Assembly (NCBI GenBank): GCA_944472155.2
Contig: OX235273.1
Location: 6,297,204-6,361,203 of the forward strand
DNA: 64,000 bases
From: Trichobilharzia szidati
Lineage: Eukaryota > Platyhelminthes > Trematoda > Strigeidida > Schistosomatidae
Reading direction: 5' to 3'
The notes under the pieces are model-generated. The model saw only the letters and a program-made list of their open reading frames with translations, had not been told where the DNA came from and searched no databases. Made by a program: the position numbers and the translations under genes. Shown here one piece after another: positions 10,346 to 20,585 of the stretch (position 1 is its first letter; each line of letters begins with the position of its first letter).

Positions 10346-11262
10346 TCCGACATAGAACTTTGCACATATGTGCAACAGTTCAAGTCGCCACACTCCCTCC
10401 ATATAACACACAAAGCAAGAGAAGAAAGTAGGAGAAATACATATTAGAGACAGTAAACAGAGGTGTGAGACAAAGGAATAGTAATAACGAAGAACAAAAC
10501 AGTTTCATTAGAAATCATAAGTCACAAGGAGTGGATGCATCTGCACCAGCCATTGAGAACGGTTTTGAGCCATGTCACCAATTGTTTCCAACCATTAGTT
10601 TTTACTGTCCCGAGGATCCCAACCAGTCAGGAAGTCTACACCTTCCTACGTGGCTTAGACTAACTGTTGTGGATTTCATTGACTGATGAAGCCATGTTTT
10701 GGTTTGACCGCCGCTAGCTCTTTTCCAGCCTGACCCTATATCAGCTAACATTGCCCGTCGAGGAAGGTGATGACTAGGCATACATAACACATGTCCTAAC
10801 CATCTCAATCGATGCAATTTCACAGCTTCGTCGATTGATTTCCCCGCCTTACCTAGCACTCGACGCCTAACCTCAATATTGCTCACCTCATTATACCACT
10901 TCACACGGGAGATGGAACGCAGACACCTATGATCGAAGACAGCTAATCTTTTCATGTCTTCTGCTCTCAATGGCCAGGTCTCACAGCCATAAAGGAGGAC
11001 GGAGCGGACAGATGAGAGGTACACACGCCCTTCGGTCGATAGTCGGATATCCCGTCTACTAAGCCAGAGACAGCGTAAAATGGCATATGCGAAACTAGCC
11101 CTCTGTATCGGTGCTGAGATTTCGTCAGAGATGAACCGTTGGCACTGGCTGACGATACTTCCCAAGTAAGTGAAGTGGTCAACGTGCTGTACCACTTCAC
11201 TTCCTATTTCTAATCTAGGAGTCGCTGTAATCCACTCCTGAAACATTATCTTGCATTTGGCA
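10346..11262 (-). mobile_element. RTE-2 LINE, best-preserved 3' copy
   Basis: Carries the longest RTE-2 open frame, about 220 element-derived codons on the - strand (10602-11262). The order is EIGSEVVQHVDHFTYLGSIV, then RRDIRLSTEGRVYLSSVRSV, LLYGCETWPLRAEDMKRLAV, FDHRCLRSISRVKWYNEVSN, LHRLRWLGHVL and GQTKTWLHQSMKS. This is the thumb and post-RT region of an RTE-like LINE protein. The first 13 or so codons of the computed frame come from a neighbouring SINE-B scrap. No RT catalytic motifs are left, so it is inactive. Confidence 0.8.
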
Positions 11263-11310
11263 GGAAGAGAACCATTGAAAACCAGCACCGGAGTACTGGA
11301 CAACTATCGA
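11263..11310 (-). repeat. SINE-B scrap
   Basis: AGAGAACCATTGAAAACCAG followed by GAGTACTGGACAACT is the post-hammerhead part of SINE-B on the - strand. It is joined directly to the + strand copy that follows. Confidence 0.6.
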
Positions 11311-11665
11311 AAATTAATCTGATGCTTGCTAGCGACTTGCTACACGACAGAGTTTCCTGGAGTTCTAGTGAGAAGTCGTGACCAGTGAGGTCCACATCCA
11401 GTCAAGTGTGAGGATGGATGTCCCACCGATGACATAGGTTGGTGCCAGCCACGCTCAATCACGAATCGGTAGAAGTTAGAATTCATGGGCTGGCCATTGA
11501 ATCGGGTCCCAGTGGCTCAGCTTAACTTGTAACAGGAAGGTTCTGGGTTCGAACCCTCGAGGGTGGGTGCTTACTGGCGATGATTCCCAAACTCGGTGGT
11601 TTTCAATGGTTCTCTAACTGACGCCAATCCCTGATCATCTCGTAAAAAAAGAATAATAAGTAATA
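11311..11665 (+). repeat. SINE-B, nearly full length
   Basis: tRNA-derived SINE. The leader runs from CTGATGCTTGCTAGCGACTT to the tRNA-like head, where box A resembles GTGGCTCAGC and box B is GGGTTCGAACCC. The hammerhead-like stretch is CTGGCGATGATTCCCAAACT, damaged because the GAAA half is missing. The 3' part is GTTTTCAATGGTTCTCTAAC and the end is an A/AAT-rich tail. Confidence 0.75.
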
Positions 11666-12415
11666 ATAATAACAATAATAATAATCACAATATCATAAAC
11701 TTAATCAATTTTGCTCTGCCTAAAATTTGACGTTCATCAAAAATGTAAATTATGTCGAGATTTAGTTGCGTAGTAACAGTCGAAGTTACTACACATAAGG
11801 TAGTGTGTAAGTAATCTGTCAATTAAACATGCATATTATAAACATATTGAACACAATCTATTGTGATTGAAATTCACTTGACATTTGATTTAATGGTAAC
11901 AATAACAATAATAATAGTAATAGTAATAGTAGTAGTAGTAGTAATAATTGGTCACAGATCTAATACTGTTATCAATAATCCTCTATTACTTGTATTTGTA
12001 GGAAGTAGTACATGTAGAGGTATCACTCACTAGTCAGGATGATATGTTTATATTAATAGTGTAAATAAATTAGAACACATTATTATCTCTGAAGACAAAA
12101 TACACACACACACAAATTCTAAGTAAGTAAGGATAATTATCGAAGAAAGAGGTATCGCTGAAGAAAAAGGGGGTAAGGAGGAGAATAAGTGTAGAAGAAA
12201 GGGAGGAGGAGGAGGATAGTGAAAATAGATTACTGCATAATCTGTGCAATAATTACAGGACAGTTCATCATAGTAAAAAAAAGAAATTTATGACATGTTT
12301 TGACATTTATTTCCTTTGGGGAGGGGGCAATTGGGGTGGGGGGCAGGAAGAGAGGGGAGAGAAGGCTAAGATTACATAATCTAATGATGATTATATTTTC
12401 GATATATTATATCAC
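11666..12415 (+). other. Sox intron 2: microsatellite-rich, transposon-free
   Basis: AT-rich sequence with AAT/AAC runs (11660-11690, 11896-11950 including (AGT)n), a purine-rich tract at 12165-12225 and a G-rich tract at 12310-12365. No gene seen. Confidence 0.5.
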
Positions 12416-12417
12416 TA

Positions 12418-12605
12418 AAGGTAGTCACATTGATGTTTTGTTGATGTTGGATGGTTGGAGGCAATCAACCTAGACCTAGGTTTCGTGCTAATTGGCACTC
12501 ATCAGCAAGGAGTATCTACAACCAGCTTGAAGGAGTTCATGTCCCTTCTGAGATTCGAACTCGCGTCACCCGGTGAGTGCTGCAGTTAGAGACGTTATCA
12601 CTGAC
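12418..12605 (-). repeat. SINE-C copy with complete hammerhead-like core
   Basis: tRNA-headed SINE on the - strand (box B region GAGTTCGAATCTC near 12550). The hammerhead-like region is 12481-12505 read backwards. It has CTGATGA (12499-12505), a stem II of GTGC/GCAC around CAATTA, and GAAA (12481-12484). A stem III of ACCTA/TAGGT with a GGTC loop follows. All seven bases of CUGANGA and the GAAA are present. The proximal stem I pairing looks weak. Confidence 0.65.
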
Positions 12606-12885
12606 ACAGGTTTCAATCTCAAAAAAGGGGACATGAGCTCGCTGGAAGTTGCGGATATGCCTGTCTTGCTGACTACTGAGTGCCACTAAACAGGAAACCT
12701 AAGTCCAAGACTTCGTGCCGATCTTCCACAACCATCTATTATCAACATTTCACAGTGCATCGCGATGGGGAGTCACCTAGTGGCATGGTGGCCACATTGC
12801 AAACCTGACTGACTGATAGAATTCAGTCTGCACCAAAGAGAGGGGACTAGACACATCACACTAATTACTAACTAGTATCAAATCA
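12606..12885 (+). repeat. SINE-C copy, head-damaged
   Basis: The + strand copy has lost the tRNA box A. It runs from GGGGACATGAGCTCGCTGG through a broken core (CTACTGAGTGCCACTAAACA, then GGAAAC). It continues into the shared 3' body TGGTGGCCACATTGCAA and ATTCAGTCTGCACCAAAGA. Confidence 0.6.
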
Positions 12886-13252
12886 AAAGTGCCCAATACA
12901 GTCCGACAGGAGGTCAACCGCGAGCCAGAATAGCTCAGTGGTAATGTCTCTGACTGCAACACTCGCTGGATGACGTGGGTTCTAATAGCAGACAGAAGGG
13001 ACATGAGTTCCTTCAAGGTTGTCACAGATGCGCCTAGCTGACTGGTGAGTGCCAACTAGAGCGAAACATAGGTCCAAGGCTTCCTGTTGATTGCCTCCAA
13101 CCATCTGACATCAACAATTCAAAGTGTACCGTGATGGTGAGCCGCCTAGTGGCAAGGTGGCCACATTGCAACCGTCACTGACAGAATTCAGTCTGCACCA
13201 AAGAAAGGACTAGACACATCACACTAGTTGCTAGTGTCCAATGCCATCTCAA
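12886..13252 (+). repeat. SINE-C, near full-length copy
   Basis: Begins CCGCGAGCCAGAATAGCTCA, where TAGCTCAGTGGTAA is a tRNA box A. A degraded box B (GGGTTCTAATAG) follows. The hammerhead-like core at 13042-13067 reads CTGGTGA, then GTGC-CAACTA-GAGC, then GAAAC, so core A6 is G. The 3' body matches 12700-12860 and 47450-47570. It is a tandem neighbour of the preceding copy. Confidence 0.7.
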
Positions 13253-13254
13253 CT

Positions 13255-13722
13255 GTTACATTTTCGTCATGTGAACCAACATCAGTAAAGGAGAAATCAC
13301 TGGAAACCAACTGGAAGCATTGGAAAGTCAACTGTTTCGTCCCATTCTGAGAATCTTCATCAGTTTGCATCCACTACCCGCTATCAGGGGTCGAACACAG
13401 AACTTCCAGTTTAGGAGATTAACCTCGTTGACCACCTTTCAATCACTTTGGGGGGGGTGGAGATGGAATTCAACGATTCCTGAATTCTAACTATGTCAAC
13501 TCATGCGTCTTCAAAGATGCCTTCGGCGAGCACCCACTTCACCTTGACACTTGATGGATCCCATTGGTCATGACCTCACAGTACAGCTCAAAGAAAATCC
13601 ATCAGTGAGCAGCTGTTAAGATTGATATTCAAATTGTAGGATTTGTGGAGATTTTAGGTCAGTTTCAATTGTTAGATTTTTTTCTTCGTCATGGACTAAC
13701 ATCAGTTAGAGATTTCCAGGGG
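13255..13722 (-). repeat. SINE-B copy plus fragment
   Basis: The - strand SINE-B at about 13270-13625 is recognisable from ACATCAGT, GAAACCAACTGGAAGCATTGG and a core region (13330-13360) whose reverse reads ACTGATGAAGATTCTC, then GGGACGAAACAG. The box B region is degraded, near 13385. A second scrap (GACTAACATCAGTTAGAGAT) lies at about 13692-13712. Confidence 0.6.
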
Positions 13723-13773
13723 TTAAGATGGTTGAGGGTGGATTTATGTTAAATATTCTTAGCGTAAACAGTA

Positions 13774-14002
13774 GTGCGTCGGTGGCATAGCGGTTAGGAC
13801 GCTCGCCGACCAAGCACATGGTCCGGGGTTCGATCCCCGTCCGGCGCACCCCTTTACCTCGCTAAGCCAGAAATAATGCTCGTGAAGAGGAAAGGTTGGG
13901 CATGAGGCTAGCAACCCTATCCTGTAAAATAAACACTGCTACAGAAACTTCAAGCCACTAGCTTGAAGCCCTATGTTCCACTGGGGAACGTGAAGGAAAT
14001 AA
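13774..14002 (+). repeat. SINE-A with target-site duplication
   Basis: tRNA-derived SINE of about 230 bp. The head is GTCGGTGGCATAGCGGTTAG (box A) and GGTTCGATCCCC (box B). The body is CCTTTACCTCGCTAAGCC, and the 3' tail GAAGCCCTATGTTCCACTGG, then GGAAATAAAAA, matches the end of RTE-1. The flanks AAACAGTAG (13766-13774 and 14003-14011) form a 9-bp target-site duplication. Confidence 0.85.
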
Positions 14003-14011
14003 AAACAGTAG

Positions 14012-14230
14012 CGCTGCTGCCTTCTAGGAATTGTGGCTCATTGGTCTAGGCGGCTGAGCTGCTAACATCACGCTTAACTTTTCCTCTCGTGCATCCACTG
14101 CAGATAGAACCCACAGCTCTAGCATCGCTGGCGGTGAGTATTCTAACAATGAAACACTGACAGTTCCTAACCTCGTACATGAGAATCGCATTTCACAGAA
14201 ATTGAATTCCAGTAACATAATTCAGTGTCT
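14012..14230 (+). repeat. Possible degraded tRNA-like repeat
   Basis: GTGGCTCATTGGTCTAGGCG resembles a box A, and AGATAGAACCCAC about 60 bp on resembles a degraded box B. Similar wording (GGCGAGCATTCTAACGTTGC) recurs near 26160. The assignment is tentative. Confidence 0.35.
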
Positions 14231-15424
14231 CATACAAACATGATAAGCTTTTTTTGTACTTATCAAAATTAATCAATAAAAAAAATATTTGAACCGAAGG
14301 TCATTGTTTTGGCGCCAATAATAGTTCATTAAAACAAATTGAGTAAAGAAATAAATCTGTACAAATTTAAGTCAGATGATAATGATGATAATGCGTCACA
14401 CCCCTGAATAGCTATTTTTAAGAAAATTTATTTTCATTTTGTTCCTTTTGTGTTTACTGACCTTGAATGTTTTTCATCAACTAATCAACAAAGTCCAATG
14501 TTCAACATATATTAGGCGAATTTTTTAAACTAAACCTGACAGACAGGCAGTAACAACAACAACAATAACAACAAGAATGGAAATGAATTTAAAAGTAGAA
14601 TAATAATAATAATAATAATGTTAATTGTCAAGCTAAAGTTCACTTTATTCCCCCCCCCCCCATAATAGTCCCTCTTCTTCGTAATTCTTCATTTCTTTTT
14701 GAAGAGAAGTGTGTGTGTTTTGATATAAGATGAACAGTCGTTATCAAACTTCATTACTGACTGCTATGCCGATTACTTACGCTTCGTAATCGAAGCAGAG
14801 CGAGAGAGAAACAGAGGGATAGAGAGGGCGATGAGATGAACGAGGAGGCGTAGGAAAGCAAGACTCCTCTCCTCTGTATTCACATATATTAGTAAACAAA
14901 AGTGTTAACTAACACACAACTATTAATAGTTTCTTTCTCTTTCTGTTTCTTCCTATCTAATCGAGTGGAAATAAACAAAAACAATAACACAAATAACCTC
15001 TATCCAAGTAAATAACGTAAATAATAATAATAACAATAATAATAATAATAACAAGAGTACTTTATCTGTCTTCATTTGACATTTACAAAAGGCTTCAGTT
15101 TTCTCTCTCTCTTTCTGTGTAAATCTGCCTCTGTGTGAGTGTCGACAGTTGTTGTATGTGTGCGTTTAGTTGGATGCATGGATGTGCTTTGGTATTCACG
15201 ATACTCTTAGTATGAAGAAGGTAAAGGAGAGAGCGAGTGAGAGAGAGAGGGAGGGAAAGAAAGGTTGATGGTGATGAGGTTACATCATCTATTGTTTTTA
15301 TGTTGACTTGACTTCACTAACCAGAATTTTGGCTCTGTTTACTTATTTACTTCTTGTTTACTTTCGACAAACTAAATATATATATATATATGTATCAGGT
15401 TAGACTATGGGTTGATATCAGTTA
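14231..15424 (+). other. Sox intron 2: simple-repeat-rich, transposon-poor
   Basis: Contains (AAT)n at 14599-14620, a C-run at 14649-14660, (AAT/AAC)n at 15018-15053, a GA-rich tract at 15220-15262 and (TA)n at 15376-15390. No gene seen. Confidence 0.5.
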
Positions 15425-16215
15425 GAGAACAACCCAAGATAGGATTTCAGGTGAACATAGAGAAAACAGAGGTGATGATGAAGATTCCTGGGAGACACCA
15501 CCAACAGCAACAGCAACAATAACAGACAACAATCAGCATAAATGGGAGGAACCTGAAAGAAACAACCTCCTTCACCTACCCACCTACCTAGGAAGCATCG
15601 TTTCAACTACAGGCCGACGGAACTGACGAGGATATCAAAGCAGCGAGGATCGGGAAAGCAAGACAAGCTTTCATTACTCTCAAGTCTGTGTAGAGCTCAA
15701 CAGCACTCAGCATCAAAAATAAGATCCAGATTTTCAACTCCAATATGAAGTCAGTCAGTGCTACTATACGGATCAGAGACTTGCACTGCGCGTCATAAAG
15801 AGCATCTCAAACAAACTACAGACCTTCATTAACAGTTGTCTTCGCTCAATACTTCGCTCAAGATCAGATGGCCGGCCAGAAAAGATCAGCAACAGGGATC
15901 TCTGGGAGCGAACCAACACAACAGGAACCGATTGTGAAACAAATAGGTAGGAAGAAATGGAGATGGATTGGCCATACTCTGAGGAAACAATGCATCAAGT
16001 GACATCACTAGACAAGCCATTGCTCGAGTGGAACCCGAAAGGGAAGAGGTGACTTGGTCGTCCAAGGGTGACTTGGAGGAGGTCATGTGAAGAGGAGATG
16101 AAAGCATGTGGGCAGACGTGGAGCCAGGTGAAAACTCTAGCAGAGAACCGAACGCAATGGAGACGTGCATGGCTGAAGCCCTATGTTCCTCTAGGAATTA
16201 AAGGAAATAACAATA
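15425..16215 (+). mobile_element. RTE-1 LINE, 3' segment
   Basis: Starts in the Q-rich linker (a CAGCAACAGCAACAATAA region) and runs through TYLGSI, SVWSST, KIRIFNSNMKSV, RWPEKISNRDLWERTN and the G-x-W-x-IGHTLRK block. MTWRRSCEEEMKACGQTWSQ and VKTLAENRTQWRRA follow (a 50-codon intact string in 16068-16180). The last element codons read ALCSSRN-stop at about 16177-16200, followed by AAATAACAATAATAAT. Earlier frames are broken. Confidence 0.85.
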
Positions 16216-16432
16216 ATAATAGAGAACCATTGGAAACCAGCTGGGAGTACTGGACACCTGTCTCATCCTGGTTTAGGAATCATCGGCAGTACGCACCCAC
16301 CACCAGGGTTCGAACCCATGACCTTCCGGTTACAAGGCAAGCTGGCTCGTATACCATTCAGCCACTAAGATGTGATTCAGTGGCCTACCCATGCATTCTA
16401 ACATCTATCAATTCGTGATTTTTGATGCTCGC
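16216..16432 (-). repeat. SINE-B copy (left of head-to-head pair)
   Basis: The - strand unit starts exactly after the RTE-1 tail. Its core reversed reads ACTGCCGATGATTCCTAAAC, and box B reversed is GGGTTCGAACCCT (about 16307-16319). It joins a + strand unit at about 16432. Confidence 0.7.
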
Positions 16433-16792
16433 TAATGACTGGCTACAGGACGAAGTTGCCTGGAGTTCTAGGGAGAAGTTGTAACCGGTGGAGTCCATCT
16501 TGTCGAGAGTGGGGATGGAGTTCCAGCCGATGACATTGGTTGGTGCCAATCGCGCTAAAATCATGAACTGGTAGATGTTAGAATTCATGGGCTGGCCATT
16601 GAGGAGTAGGGTCCCACAGTGGCTGAATGGTATACGAGCTCGCTAGCCTTGTCCGGTGGGTGTGTACTTCCGATGATTTCCAAACTAGTGGGATGAAACA
16701 GCTGCTTCCAGTACTCCGGTACTGGTTTTCAATGGTTCTCTAACTGATATCAATCCGTGGTCTGAAACAAATAGAATCCCAACAAGCGAATT
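16433..16792 (+). repeat. SINE-B, long copy (right of head-to-head pair)
   Basis: Runs from GATGCTCGCTAATGACTGGC through the leader, box A (GTGGCTGAATGGTATACGAG), a deleted box B zone, and the core CCGATGATTTCCAAACTAGT then GGGATGAAACAGCTG. The 3' part is GTTTTCAATGGTTCTCTAAC. Confidence 0.7.
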
Positions 16793-17030
16793 TTTGAAAA
16801 TAAATATTTGTTCAATCAATATATGTTTGTAAGACTTGGGCAATGCTGTGTTAGTATGTAATTCCATACTAATTTGCTTATCGGATACACTACAAGCAGT
16901 TGAACAGTATCATTTACTAGATGACAATGTTTCGAAAATAATTTATTCTTGTTCATAATCACATCATCAATGGTGTAACTACATGTATCTTCAAAATTTC
17001 CGTTTCATATTCCTATGAACTGTGATCAAG
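16793..17030 (+). mobile_element. PLE-2 terminal arm
   Basis: GACTTGGGCAATGCTGTGTT, then TTTACTAGATGACAATGTTT and CGAAAATAATTTATTCTTGT match the PLE-2 arm at 24180-24350. No coding part follows. Confidence 0.6.
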
Positions 17031-17219
17031 ATTCGACTGAGTAGTTAGTTTTGAAATAATTGGGCACCAAATGATAAGTAGACACATATATAAAAATTAT
17101 ATTTGTAAAATCTCCACAAAATTGAAATGAGTAATTCCAACGTCGAACGTAATTACTAAAAAATCTGATGCAAGTGTACACACTACTTACATTGTTTAAC
17201 AAAGTGGACTAATTAGAAT
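17031..17219. other. Unassigned intron sequence
   Basis: AT-rich; nothing recognised. Confidence 0.3.
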
Positions 17220-17365
17220 TTAATTGGTGGATGTTGACTAGCAGTGGAATCCAGGATGCGCATTTCGTCCTATTCGGGACTCGTCATCTGGATGTACCTG
17301 CAATTCCCAGTGAGTGATGATGTTCCCACCGAGGCTTGAACCCTGAGACCGAGCACTTCGGTCCA
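17220..17365 (-). repeat. SM-alpha-like repeat with near-complete hammerhead
   Basis: Read on the - strand: a box-B-like GGGTTCAAGCCTCGG, then stem I CATCCAG, core ATGACGA (17281-17287), stem II GTCC-CGAATA-GGAC (17267-17280) and GAAA (17263-17266). A 3-bp stem III with an AUC cleavage triplet and stem I return CTGGAT (17249-17254) follow. Every helix forms. The only core defect is A in place of C3. This layout is the one known from schistosome SM-alpha ribozymes. Confidence 0.8.
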
Positions 17366-18218
17366 ATCAATCGACGGGAAAATCTAAAATTCAATTCTGT
17401 CTGTCTGGATTCAACATATAACTTGGCACCGAAGTGCAGCAGTTCGAGTTGCCACGTTCCAAATAGCACACAAAGGTAGACAAAAAGATGAGTGAAGAGA
17501 ATCAATAGAGTTTTGACAAGTATACGAGTGAAACAGAATGAGTAATGGCACAAAGGAATATGAAAGATTACAGAGATTGAATACATCTGCGTAAGCCATT
17601 GACAACGATTTTGAGCCATGTCACCTAGTGTCTCCAGCCATTGATTCTTAGAGTCCCGAGGGCGGGCCCCAACCCGGAAGTCTGCATCTCCCTACCTGAC
17701 TCAGTTTAACTGTCAAGGATTTCATGGATTGATGAGGCCATGTTTTTGTTTGGCCACCACTTACTCTTTTCCAACCTGCACCACCTATATCAGCTAGTAA
17801 TGCCCGTCGGGTGGGGGAGGCGATGGTTAGGCGTGCACAGCACGTGACCTAGCCATCTCAATCTATGTAACTTTATAGCCTCGTCGATTGATTTTCCCTC
17901 TTTGCCCAACACTCTACGCCTAACGTCAACATTACTTACCTTATTATACCACCTAACGTGAGAGAGAGAGATCGTAGACATCTATGATCAAAAACAGTCA
18001 ACCTTTTCATGTCTTCAACTCGTATTGGCCATGTTTCAGAGCCATAGAGAAGGACGGAGCGAACTGCTGAGCAGTACACACGTCCCTTGATTGATAGCCG
18101 GATATCACGCCTACGCCATAGACGGTGTAAGTTAGCGAAAGCAGCTCGAGCTTTTTGGATCTGTGCTGAGATTTCGTCACCAATCAGTCTGTTTGTGCTG
18201 ATACAACTTCCCAAAAAT
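17366..18218 (-). mobile_element. RTE-2 LINE 3' half
   Basis: The - strand reads RRDIRLSIKGRVYCSAVRSV, LLYGSETWPIRVEDMKRLTV, FDHRCLRSL (17936-18214), then VRRRVLGKEGKSIDEAIKLH, RLRWLGHVLCTPNHRL. The 3' coding end (MAQNRCQWLTQM...) follows. One frame shift separates the two main frames. The 3' terminus lies beside the SM-alpha repeat. Confidence 0.75.
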
Positions 18219-18860
18219 TCAATTAAATAAAGTGGACTAGTATTTGTAGGTCTGAGGTCAAATTTTGATCACAGCTCATACAATTTTGTTTATTATACAT
18301 CTTGATGCAAGTTTCATGACTCATATGATTGGAAAAAGTTTCTAAAAACAAAAGATGTCCTTTTTATACATAAACCACGGAATATACACATTGGATCATA
18401 GGAATTATTAAAAAGACGGTTGCAGCGAAGAAAATTTTCTTTTCGACGAAGTCATAAACTAGGAGGCTGTACATTTGTGTATTTATATTACATGTGTAAG
18501 AAAGTTCCAGAATTATTTCCGGTGAGAGGTCAGATTAATAAAATTACTAAGTGTAATAAACAGAAGATAGGTAGGTAGTGGCACTGTTCTAGAAATATTT
18601 CAGGCCAAAGGTAAAATTAAAAATTACAATGTGTAATAATCAGGAAGATCGGATAGAAAAGAGAAAATAGGATTATAATTACTAGAAAACTAGTCAGTTT
18701 GTATAATTACGGGTTAAGGATGTAGTATTAACGAAATGGGCAGGAGGTTCGGACATATAAAAATAAAAACAGTAACCAAATCTAATAATGCAGATAGGGA
18801 TTTAAAAGGTTAATATAACAAATAAACGGAAAGGTTGGACAAGAAAGGTAATAGGATAAT
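18219..18860 (-). mobile_element. Probable PLE-3 3' region
   Basis: Non-coding, AT-rich. The phrase AGAATTATTTCCGGT (18512-18526) recurs at 57350-57364 next to another PLE-3 piece. Together with the adjoining GIY-YIG fragment this suggests untranslated PLE-3 sequence. Inferred from adjacency. Confidence 0.4.
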
Positions 18861-19262
18861 CATTATTGGTGAGACCGACTTTTCATGATGGCCATGGTAG
18901 GGACAACGGTTGGATGTATTTCTTTTGGACACATAGAATAGGCTTGAGTTTTTGGATCGCCAGTGCCTCAGCTATTCCTAGATGTCTTGGTTTCACTCCC
19001 TTTGGTAGGTTGGATCGCATCTTATATATGTCTTTGAAGGACTTTTAATATGACGCTGGATGTCCAGAATTCACCAGATTTTCTGCTATCGAACTGTATA
19101 TCCCTTTGCGTTCTCCCTTTGCTAGCCATTCTGGATAGTGTTCCTGCGCGCGTTTTACAAGCGGACGCATGGTACTGCCAATGTACCCAGCTCCATACGA
19201 GCAAGTGAACTTGTGTACGCATGTATGTCTCTTTAACAAAATATCTATGTATATAGCTACAC
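18861..19262 (-). mobile_element. PLE-3 GIY-YIG fragment
   Basis: The - strand frames (19045-19239 and 19022-19222) read HKFTCSYGAGYIGSTMRPLV then KRAQEHYPEWLAKGERK and SSIAENLVNSGHPAS. The YGAGYIGST and R-x-x-EH positions are the GIY-YIG core, and the order matches the intact copy at 62747-63106. A frameshift follows GHP. Confidence 0.75.
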
Positions 19263-19387
19263 TGTAATACTTCAGCTACCTTCTCCTCCTGATGTTTTGT
19301 CTCACCATGACATTCTTATAATACGGCCGTTGATAGACAAAACTTATAGGTTGTATGCAGCTGATGACGAGAATCAACGAAATAAAA
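19263..19387. other. Unassigned
   Basis: Nothing recognised between PLE-3 and RTE-1. Confidence 0.3.
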
Positions 19388-20585
19388 TTATTATTACTAT
19401 CTCCTTTAGTTCCTAGAGGAACAAAGGGCTTCAGCCTCACGTCTTTATTGCGTTCGCGGTCCTCCACCAACGTTTTCACCTGGCTCAATGTCTGCTCACA
19501 TGCTTTCATCTCCTCTTCACATCACCTCCCCCTCCTGCTCCATGTCACCCTCGTACTGACGACCAACTAACTAGCCACTAATCATTCGCGTTCCACTAGA
19601 TCGATGGCCTGTCTTGTGATTTCACTTGATGGTTTCTTCCTGCTTATTTGTTGCACAATTGGTTCCTGCTAGGTTGGTTCGATCATTTGTTCCCAGAGAT
19701 CCGTGTTGCTGATGTTTTCTGGCCGGCCATCTGAGCTGAAGCGATGTATTGAGTGAAGACAGCTGTTGACGAAGGTTTGTGGTTCGTTCGAAAAGGCCTT
19801 CGTCACGCGGCGCGGCGCCAAGTCTCTGATCCGTATAGTAAATAGCACTGACTGATTTCACATTGGAGTTGAAAATCCGGGTCTTATTTTTCATGGTGAG
19901 TGTTGTCGATCTCCACACAGACTTGAGAAAAATGAAGGCTTCACGTGCTTTCCCGATCCTTGCTACTTTGATGAGATCCTCATCAGTTCCATCCACCTGT
20001 AGTTGAAACGATGCTTGCCAGGTTGGTAGGTGAGTAAAGGAGGTTGCTTCTTTCAGATTCAGTTTCGCCCAGTGATGCTGGCTGATTGCTGTCTGTTGTT
20101 GTTGGTGTTGCTATTCGCCAGGAATCTTCATCACCACATCTGTTTTCTCAATGTTCACCTGAAGTCCTTCCTATCTTCTCTGGATGCTTCTTCTGCCAAC
20201 TTGTTGCTTTTCAACCGCATATCTTCCAGTTTGTGTGAAATCAGACAAATATCATCACGGGCGAAATCCTGATGGTCCAAGTTTTTTGTGTGTGTCCATT
20301 TTATGCCTGTCTCCTCGTTCCTCGCCTCTGTCTGTCTGTCACATTATCCAGTCTACCGCAATCAGGAAAATCATTGGAGACAGTAGGCGACCAGACACCA
20401 AGCCAGCCTTGTCTTACTCCCATCTTCACTTCTTCAAAGGATTCCGTGAGTTTCCCTTTTGTGGATTACTTGGCATGTATAATTGTTGGCGGCACCCCTT
20501 GGTAGCAACGTAGTAGTAGTAGTAGTAATAGTTTCCGAATCACTTCTCAATCGACACTGCGCTGCCGAAGACCTTTTCAAAGTCA
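19388..20585 (-). mobile_element. RTE-1 LINE, about 1.2 kb 3' segment
   Basis: The - strand copy has a TTATTATTACTATC tail complement at 19390. Reading inward come the C-terminal MKACEQTLSQVKTLVEDRER block (19276-19509 frame), the RWPARK region and GKAREAFIFLKSVWRSTTLT (19622-19996). The RT motif C/D region follows: HxxxDF, then LISHKLEDMRLK at 20190-20260. Motif B (VRQGWLG-type) lies near 20400. Several frameshifts. Confidence 0.75.

Noticed and set aside
13774..13850. Possible genuine tRNA gene (good box A and box B)
   Set aside because: The same head is followed each time by an identical non-tRNA body and LINE-like tail, with target-site duplications, so it is a SINE.
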